64,000 nucleotides of DNA from Morella rubra (lineage: Eukaryota > Streptophyta > Magnoliopsida > Fagales > Myricaceae): assembly GCA_003952965.2 (NCBI GenBank), contig CM025851.1, forward strand, positions 28,426,583 through 28,490,582. Direction: 5' to 3'. Positions 57,199-64,000 of this stretch are shown here, one piece after another. The translations under genes were made by a program, and so were the position numbers. Numbering within the stretch: position 1 is the stretch's first letter; each line of letters starts with the position of its first letter. The notes beneath the pieces were generated by a model. It was not told the DNA's origin, searched no databases, and was given only the letters and a program-made list of their open reading frames with translations.

Positions 57199-57398
57199 AA
57201 AAGGAATTAGGGGAAAGATACAACAAGGATCGAAAAAATAAAGAAATAGAGGTGAAGAGGGAAGACAGAGGCAAAGCGAAGAGCTTACCCAAATCAAAAA
57301 AAGGAATTAGGGGAAAGATATAGCAAGGATCCAAAAAATAAAGAAATAGAGGAGAAGAGGGAAGACAGAGGCAAAGCGAAGAGCTTACCCAGATTGGT
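57199..57398. repeat. 100-bp tandem duplication
   Basis: AAGGAATTAGGGGAAAGATA starts at 57201 and again at 57301. The two units differ at a handful of bases and both end GCGAAGAGCTTACCCA. Confidence 0.85.
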
Positions 57399-57922
57399 CT
57401 GAGCTTAAACACGCCTACAAACACCGAAAGAGACGAAAACCGCTGAGAGAGAATTGCGATGCCATTCCAAATCTGAAAGTGGAGTTCAAAAAAAATGCGT
57501 TTAAAATTTTGTCTTCCCCTTAAAACATTTAAACATTTGGGTAACTCATATTTTCCCTCACTCTCCACCCGTTTTGAAATGTGCCGACAAAATTGAATTC
57601 GTCTCTGATAAAGCTTTTAGCGAGGAATATAGAATTTAGTCGCTTGTTTTTAGCGAGGAATATTTTTTTCGGCAAAAGAGAAAAGAGATATTTTTAGCGA
57701 CAACATTCAATTAGTCGCTGATAACGTCGTCGCTATAATGGTCTGTTAGCGACAGAATTGAGTTATCGCTGATAAAATCATCGCTAAAAACAGTTTTAGC
57801 GATGCAGCATAAATTTTTAGCGACGAAACAATATTTATACCGCGAAAAGTATAGTTTTAGCTACAAAACTAATTTCGTTGCTGATAAATTCGTTGCTAAA
57901 CGACAAATCTCTTGTAGTGTTG

Positions 57923-59484
57923 CTATGTTTCATTATGACGTTTGGCTTGTGTATCCATAACCTTAGTGTGTTGTAATCTGGGTTTTATTTACTTGCTTAT
58001 TTGCGGGTGTTAATTGGTTGTATTGTCTTTCTTCTTCCTCTACCTGGTTTTCGCTGTTTATCAACTGGGTTCTGTGGTGTTAGATCCATTAGTTTTTGGC
58101 ATTATTTGTGACAATTTAATATGTAACGTTTTTGAGATTTAAGTGGTAAAGATTTAGGATGGTTATTGGCTGTGTGAAGGCTGTGCAGAGTTTAATAGGG
58201 AGTTCGAAATAGTCTACTGCGCAGAGGAATAACAAAATTCCTATTTAAATGAAAGTGCGCCCATTTAATATTTCCAGTGTCCTTTGACTTCTAAATACCC
58301 CCCTTTACCATATATTAGCCTCTCTGAACCTTTTGCAATACACCAAAACATTTAATCGAAGATTTCGCAGAGATTCAAGAAAGCCTCCAAGAAACCATTT
58401 TCTAGATCTTGTACCCTCTGTTCTTGTTGCTGTTGAGAGTGATTGGTAATCTGAACGTGGAGATCAGATCTTTGTTCATCCTCTCAGTTTGATCACGAAA
58501 TTTCAATCCCTAGATTGAACAAGAAAGCTTCGGAGTTGCTGAAGTTTGAAAGGTGCTGGAGTTCCAGCATTGTTGAAGGTGCAACCACTTGAGTTCAAGT
58601 TGGAAGGTTGCTATGTGGTGAAGAATCGAGAAACAGATCGGGATAGGAGTTCCTCTACCCTGCAAGTTGCAGATTCAAACGTTGGGTGTTTGAGTAGATT
58701 AGCAAGGGTTGCTGAATTTATATTAATATTAGATTAGCAAGGGTTACTGACTTTATAGATCATCGTGTAACCGAGATTGGGTTTCTAGTGATTCATTTGC
58801 TGGACTGGGTCCGAAGAGTTTTTCTTCCTCGTAGATGTTCTACTTGAAGTTTCTCTCCATCAACAATTTCTTATGTCAATCATGGTTGAATTTGTGTTGT
58901 TGTTATCGTTTATATCTATCTTGTTATTTGCTAATTGTTCTTGTTTAAGTGATTAAAGATTCTCAATCTTGGTGGATTGTAAATCTTGTTGTAAGAAGAT
59001 TCAAGGCAAAGGTAGATCTAGGTAAGAAGTGTAATAAGCATCTTATTGTGTTGTTTTTAGATAGTAAATATCTTGCTGATATTCTTGTGAATAATCTGTC
59101 ATCTGGTAGTGTACTGCAAAGTTTAAAGTAGTTTACTAGAACATCACAAATTATTTTACCGTAGATTTGTTCATCTCGTGGTCTGTTGTTTAGCTTGTTT
59201 TCTTGTCATTTGAAAGCATCTGAGACAATCTGAAAAATATCTGAATATATTGGGTTACGTTGAATATTGAATTCATTGCCATATAGTTCAGCTTTTATTA
59301 AAGGGTTTAATATTATTTTTGTAATTCATTGTTCATTGTTTGAGGTGTGTAGAAATTTTTTAAAATCCTATTCACCCCCTCTAGGTATTTTATACTTGTT
59401 TGGATCTAAATTAGGTTGTTCATATGGATTATTTCTCTCTTACCATTTTTTTCACCTAAAATTTGGTCGATATTCGTGGAAAGT
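57923..59484 (+). mobile_element. probable copia LTR remnant
   Basis: The phrase TCCTATTCACCCCCTCTAGG near 59368 also stands just upstream of the copia gag at 40.3 kb (TATTCACCCCCTCTATAGG), and it marks the 3' end of SIRE-like LTRs. Upstream sequence such as GTGTAACCGAGATTGGG and GCTGGACTGGGTCCGAAGAG resembles the R-U5 part of such LTRs, from memory. The left border is not resolved. 58697-58760 contains a short tandem repeat of AGATTAGCAAGGGTT. Confidence 0.45.
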
Positions 59485-59504
59485 TTGAGTGTTAAAATTT
59501 TGGG

Positions 59505-59655
59505 GTATTGGAGTTGGTGAAAAAGTGAAAAGAGAGATAATTTGAATGAGTTTTTTATATTTATTATAGCAAAAATTGATTATTTGACAGAGAGAGTGAG
59601 AGAATATTTTGTAGTTATTATATTAGGTTAAAATTTTAGGGTGGCTAACTAACAC
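59505..59655. mobile_element. short MITE-like copy related to 11385-11520
   Basis: It shares GTTGGTGAAAAAGT, ATTTGAATGA and TTAAAATTTTAGGGTG with the copy at 11.4 kb, in the same order. Confidence 0.5.
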
Positions 59656-60767
59656 CATAGAATCGGAAGCTGATTGGTCTATAGCTCCGCTGGCAAGCCG
59701 ATTGGAGCAGCTTAATTCGTCCTAATCTGATTCGGACCCTGACAGTAGAAACACACGTAAAAGAATCGGAAGAAAGTAGAGTGAAGAATCAGGACAAAAG
59801 ACACAAATGGAAAGCTAGCTAGCCTTCGAGCCTCTAAGAAAGCCGTACGGTTTTTTTTTTTTTTTTTTTTTCCAGAATGATTGTCCCATATTCATCATTG
59901 TTTAAAAAACTTGAACGGTATATGAAAACCTCAGCAACGTAATGCTAATGTAAAATATGGAAGTTTCTCCATCCCATTATACGTTAGTGTTTTATGCTTA
60001 CACATGCATCCACCGAGCATGGGTTTAGCCACTTCTCCAAAGCTTAGTGGATATGCCAACCAATAAGAGATTGCCTTGCAGCTAGAAATGTTTGATTTTT
60101 GGCTCCAAAACACATTAATCACGCCGGGATGTGCATCATATTCCACAATGTTCCGAACGGTATTTGTTGGAAGTGATTAATTAGAATTTAGAATCAGATA
60201 ATTTACCTGTCACTTCAAGGAAAATAATGATGGATTTGTCCTGCGTAGTAGAAACGCATGTTAGTGCTGATGTAGAGGTCAACTTGTTTTGAGTATGCAC
60301 TTGGGACTAGTCCATTTAGCTGCACCGAAACCAACATTATCGGACCGATATGTTTGGTTTAAGAAAACATCAATTGTTTGCTCGACATGTTCCCAAAATG
60401 GATCTGACAAATCGGAAAATTAAAATTTAAACATTGTTTCACATGGAGAGCAATTGGATCGACTCCGTCTCCCTTGCGAATCTGTTGCCAAATATAAAAA
60501 ATCATGCCCCAGAGACAGGGACTACCTCAGTCAATCCTACCCCTCTTATTTGTTTAAGAATTATATCAATGTGATCAGTCATACACTACTTTCCAAATTC
60601 CAACTTAACTTGCTTTCAACGTCTGCCCCGAGGATAAGGCCGGCCACAAAATAATTAATAATAGAGCACTGACCAAACACAAATTGGCCAAAGCATGTGA
60701 AAGAGGGCGAGCCCTCCCCAACCAAACCAAAGGGTATCTCCTCTGTAAAACAAACTGATCAGCGTCA
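59656..60767. other. intergenic, upstream region of the P450 gene
   Basis: A T tract lies at 59850-59871. No clear TATA box is visible in front of 60768. AATAATTAATAATAG near 60649 is the best AT-rich candidate. No other gene is seen. Confidence 0.5.
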
Positions 60768-62652
60768 ATGGACTTCCAGCTGCTAAACCTAAACACAGTC
60801 ATAGCTGGATTAGTTGCCATACTCGCCGTTTCTTACTTTATCCAGAAGAGGTCTGCAGCTTCTAAGACCAAAACAGCACCCGAAGCTGCTGGCGGATGGC
60901 CTCTGATTGGTCACCTGCTCCTACTAGGAGGATCCCAGCTCCCCCACATCACTTTGGGGTCCTTGGCCGAAAAATATGGACCTATCTTCACCATACGGAT
61001 CGGGGCGCATCCGGCAGTGGTTATAAGTAGTTTGGAGCTGGCTAAGGAATGCTTCACTACACAAGACGTGGCCCTATGTTCTCGCCCCCAATTCATTGCT
61101 GCAGACCACTTGTCCTACAACTACGTCATGTTTGGATTTAGCCCATATGGCGCTTTTTGGCGAGAAATGCGCAAGATAATCTCCTTGGAGCTACTGTCCA
61201 ACCGCAGACTAGAGCTACTTAAAGATGTTCGAGCGTCAGAGATGGAGACCTCGGTAAAAGAGCTTTACAAGCTCTGGACCGATAAGAAAGATGGGTCAGG
61301 CCATGCTTTAATGGAGATGAAGCAATGGTTCAGCGACTTGACTCTTAACGTGGTTCTTCGGATGGTAGCTGGAAAGCGGTACTTCGGTGCCACTGCTGCA
61401 GCAGATGAACATCATGCGCGACGGTGCCAGAAGGCATTCAGGGAATTCTTTCATTTGATGGGTCTGTTTCTGGTGGGAGACGCCATTCCTTTTCTTAGGT
61501 GGTTGGATTTGGGTGGGCACGAAAAAGCCATGAAGGAAACCGGAAAAGAGATGGACAGTCTAGCCACAGAGTGGTTGGAGGAGCATCGACAGAAGAGGGC
61601 TTCAGGTATGGCTACAGGGCAGGAAGATTTCATGAATGTAATGCTTTCAGTCCTTGATGGTGTAGACCTTGGTGGCTTTGATGCTGACGCCGTCAACAAA
61701 TCTACATGTTTGGTACGTGGGCTTAATAATTGGTGAAAATTGTGCTTGCACATAGCTTATCCTTCAAAATCAAAATGAGGAAGAGAAAGTTCAATCAGCT
61801 CCATTATTAAGTACAAATTAGCTCTGTAAAAAACCAAACTATATAGGAACAAAGTGGGTAACTGAAAATGTTTTTTCTCCCTAAATTTGTAAGTGCAATT
61901 TGACAATAGCAGTGAGAGGCAAGTCATGTGAACATGTAGAAAGATTCGTGCAAACATTACTAATTTTTGAAAATTATCTCCATTAATTAGCTTAATAGCT
62001 TTTAACATCTGAAAATTGTTCTGTGTAGAACATGATATCAGGAGGTACCGACACAACGACTGTTACTCTGACATGGGCACTCTCACTATTGTTGAACAAT
62101 CCCCATGCTTTGAGAAAAGCCCAGGAGGAACTAGACGTCCATGTGGGCAGGGAAAGACTGGTCAATGAAGCTGATATCAACAAGCTGATCTACCTCCAAG
62201 CAATTGTTAAGGAGACACTAAGGGTTTACCCACCTGGACCTCTATCAGGACCTCGAGAAGCCGCAGAAGACTGCACCGTTGGCGGCTATCAAGTTAAAAA
62301 AGGCACCCGTGTGATCGTGAACTTGTGGAAGATCCAGACAGACCCTCGTGTGTGGCCTGATCCGCTAGAGTTCAAGCCGGAGAGATTTCTCACTACCCAC
62401 AAGGATATTGATGTCAAGGGTCAAAACTTCGAGCTCATCCCCTTCGCCAGCGGTAGAAGAGCATGCCCTGGGATATCTTTCGCCCTTCAAATGTTGCATT
62501 TTACTCTAGCCAGCCTGATACATGCATTTGAAATGTCGACCCCATCAAACGCGCCTGTTGATATGACTGCAAGCTTTGGACTAACTAACATCAAATCCAC
62601 ACCACTTGATGTTGTCCTCAAACCTCGCTTGCCACTAAATCTTTATGAATAA
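60768..62652 (+). CDS. CYP82-type cytochrome P450, two exons
   Basis: Exon 1 is 60768-61712 and exon 2 is 62029-62652, split by one phase-0 GT/AG intron after NKSTCL, giving 522 aa. Plant P450s of this kind are ER-anchored haem monooxygenases fed by NADPH-P450 reductase. CYP82 members hydroxylate or demethylate alkaloids, coumarins, flavones and terpenoids. Visible features are an N-terminal membrane anchor (about 8-25), the hinge [13 protein letters not shown] and the I-helix oxygen-binding GGTDTT at the start of exon 2. Later come the ExxR KETLR, PERF, and the haem loop [10 protein letters not shown] with its Cys ligand. CYP82-like signatures are [37 protein letters not shown] and [14 protein letters not shown]. 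The length is normal and the frame is intact. The substrate cannot be read from sequence, and the subfamily is unassigned. Confidence 0.93.
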
Positions 62653-62878
62653 AGGATGCACATAGCTCAAGGTTGTCTACTTGGCTGCCACTTTTTCACT
62701 TCCCGTTCTGTAATATTTGCTCCTTTGACAAAGCATCTTCAGAATTTGCTATTGTGGTAAAGCGTACTATACCCCAGATGAAGTTCCACATCTGAAAGGA
62801 TTTCATCATGCTGAAAATAGAGAAAAGACAAAAAATAAGAGACAACATTCAATGTGCAAAGTTTAGCTCGATCTTCTT
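62653..62878. other. 3' flank of the P450 gene
   Basis: This is probably the 3' untranslated region and terminator area. No clear polyadenylation signal stands out. Nothing else is seen. Confidence 0.4.
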
Positions 62879-63015
62879 CTAGCTTCTTTTTCTTCTGCCA
62901 GCTCTCCTCTTGACAGTTGCTCCCATTTCTGAGAAGGGAGGCTGCCCAGTCTCTATGAATCGCAATGCAATGTCAGAAAGTAATCCAAATTCGGAATGGA
63001 TTTTCCGAAGATATC
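62879..63015 (-). CDS. possible terminal exon of a minus-strand gene
   Basis: After a plausible acceptor (CCTTAG, AG at 63017-63016) the minus strand reads YLRKIHSEFGLLSDIALRFI, then ETGQPPFSEMGATVKRRAGR, then RKRS and a TAG stop. The 44-residue tail is amphipathic then strongly basic, and it looks more protein-like than nearby frames. I do not recognise it and cannot place the upstream exon. The frame at 63512-63309 (LFTEQFEITERTKKYPLPKK) on the same strand is another candidate piece. Confidence 0.3.
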
Positions 63016-64000
63016 CTAAGGATGGACTATGTTTCATCTAAAAAATCTAAATGTCTTAATTAACCCTCCAAATTCTTTATGTATAACCATTGAATTCTTA
63101 CGTGTTCTGTTAATGTCCACAAACATTGTATTAACACTACCACTCGTTGCCGTGGCAATTGATTTTGTTTCATTAACTATTTCCACTCTATATTGAGAAC
63201 AGAAACAGAGGAGAAGAGGGAAAAACAAAACAAGAGAAAAAGGAAGAACAGATACAGAGGCTTCTCGCGACGCAAGCTTGCTTAGTAAGAGCTACGTTCA
63301 ACTATTAATCAAAAGTCTAGGACGAAGGGAAAACAAAATAGAGTCGCGAGCTGATAGCCGCTTCCAAGTGGGAGGATTCCTTTTATAAGAATGTGAATGT
63401 GCTGCTTCGTGTTGGGTTGATAGTCACTGTCATTGGCTTTGAAAGGGGCATCTTTCTTTGGCAGAGGATACTTCTTAGTTCTTTCAGTGATTTCAAACTG
63501 TTCGGTGAACAAGACCTTGGGTATTTTACAGACTCTTGCGCCTAAACCTTAACAAAATTCCAGAACATTTATAGAACAGTAGGAAACATATACTCCTAAC
63601 GGCTCTACATTTCTCCCAAGCTTGGGACTCGGGATAGCTAAGCACGTGAAACAGCGAAAGGCTCTGTTTTGTGATCAACTCAAGACATCACCCAAGCCTT
63701 TAATAATCTTAGTCAAGCTGGTCTCTCTAACACCGTAACTGAATTTTACCATATATTGCTGGAGCCGTTGTCATAGAGTTTTTTTTTTTCCTTTTTTTGG
63801 GTATAAATGTTCGTAGGAAGTCTTCAATCTAGGTTAAATGATCCGAATTCTCTATAATTTTTTTTCCAAATTTGTATAATGCAATTCGAAAAAATACAGA
63901 TATCATAGACATTAAATGTGGTAAACTTTATACGAACAATATAAATACGAACATAAATATGATAAGGTCCATAAATAATATCTTTTATTCTTCTAATTGC
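63016..64000. other. unassigned right end of the window
   Basis: It includes the minus-strand frame 63512-63309, which starts MFTEQFEITERTKKYPLPKK and has protein-like composition but no recognised domain. The last 250 bases are AT-rich. Confidence 0.4.

Larger units (their letters stand above)
56072..57919. mobile_element. third, non-autonomous CACTA element
   Basis: The ends CACTACAAGAATTTTGCTCT and ACGACAAATCTCTTGTAGTG are inverted over the first ten bases or so. TTG lies on both sides (56069-56071 and 57920-57922), an exact 3-bp duplication. Subterminal words TTAGCGAC, CGTCGC and TCGCTGATAA are scattered near both ends. No transposase is present. The middle contains a CpG-rich minisatellite and a 100-bp tandem duplication. 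The long minus-strand frames over the GC-rich part are composition artefacts. Confidence 0.8.

Noticed and set aside
56749..57297. 182-codon minus-strand open frame and several overlapping frames
   Set aside because: They arise from the CpG-rich minisatellite, which lacks stop codons in most frames. The peptides are Arg/Ala/Cys repeats with no domain.
63309..63512. Calling the 67-codon minus-strand frame a gene
   Set aside because: The composition is protein-like, but there is no recognised domain, no clear acceptor and no donor. It is mentioned only as a candidate.

Overview
The window is nuclear DNA of a flowering plant, most likely a eudicot. It is AT-rich and dense in plant transposons. 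Its intact genes have plant introns and belong to plant families: a KANADI4/ATS-like GARP transcription factor, an intronless type I (M-gamma) MADS-box gene and a CYP82-type cytochrome P450. I cannot name the species.

Layout. 163-10378 is a 10.2-kb CACTA (En/Spm) transposon with an exact CAA target duplication. It carries a spliced TNPA-like gene, a gutted TNP2-like transposase and a third, apparently captured gene. Arrays of the palindromic word CGATCGATCG lie at both ends and ahead of two of its genes. It may sit in a short intron of a minus-strand host gene (exons at 10471-10485 and 151-1). 10.4-20.9 kb is gene-poor and holds MITEs, a solo LTR nested in a hAT-like element (13850-15278) and a TRIM retrotransposon (16165-17077). 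21192-23737 is the KANADI4-like gene in six exons. 26.5-33.8 kb holds a CACTA terminus, a head-to-head MITE pair, and the MADS gene (29194-30318, minus) between two inverted copies of a hAT-like repeat. An RNase H-like pseudogene (31649-32060) and another hAT-like MITE follow.

36900-37771 is a hAT-like element. 38077-48488 is a second, older CACTA-like element with a dead TNP2 gene, a nested copia gag fragment and TNPA-like exons. 49949-51839 is a long solo-LTR-like element related to the one at 14 kb. 56072-57919 is a third, non-autonomous CACTA element (TTG target duplication) with a CpG-rich minisatellite. 57.9-59.4 kb looks like a copia LTR remnant. 60768-62652 is the two-exon CYP82-like gene. 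A possible minus-strand terminal exon lies at 62879-63015.

The host genes show no functional link to one another. KANADI4 acts in organ polarity and ovule integument patterning, M-gamma MADS factors act in female gametophyte and endosperm, and CYP82 enzymes act in specialised metabolism. The main biology here is transposon structure: three CACTA families at different stages of decay. One has a striking internal arrangement of palindromic arrays and repeated hairpins. Three local duplications (45, 47 and 52 kb) have an upstream copy that differs mainly by deletions, which is more like assembly error than biology.
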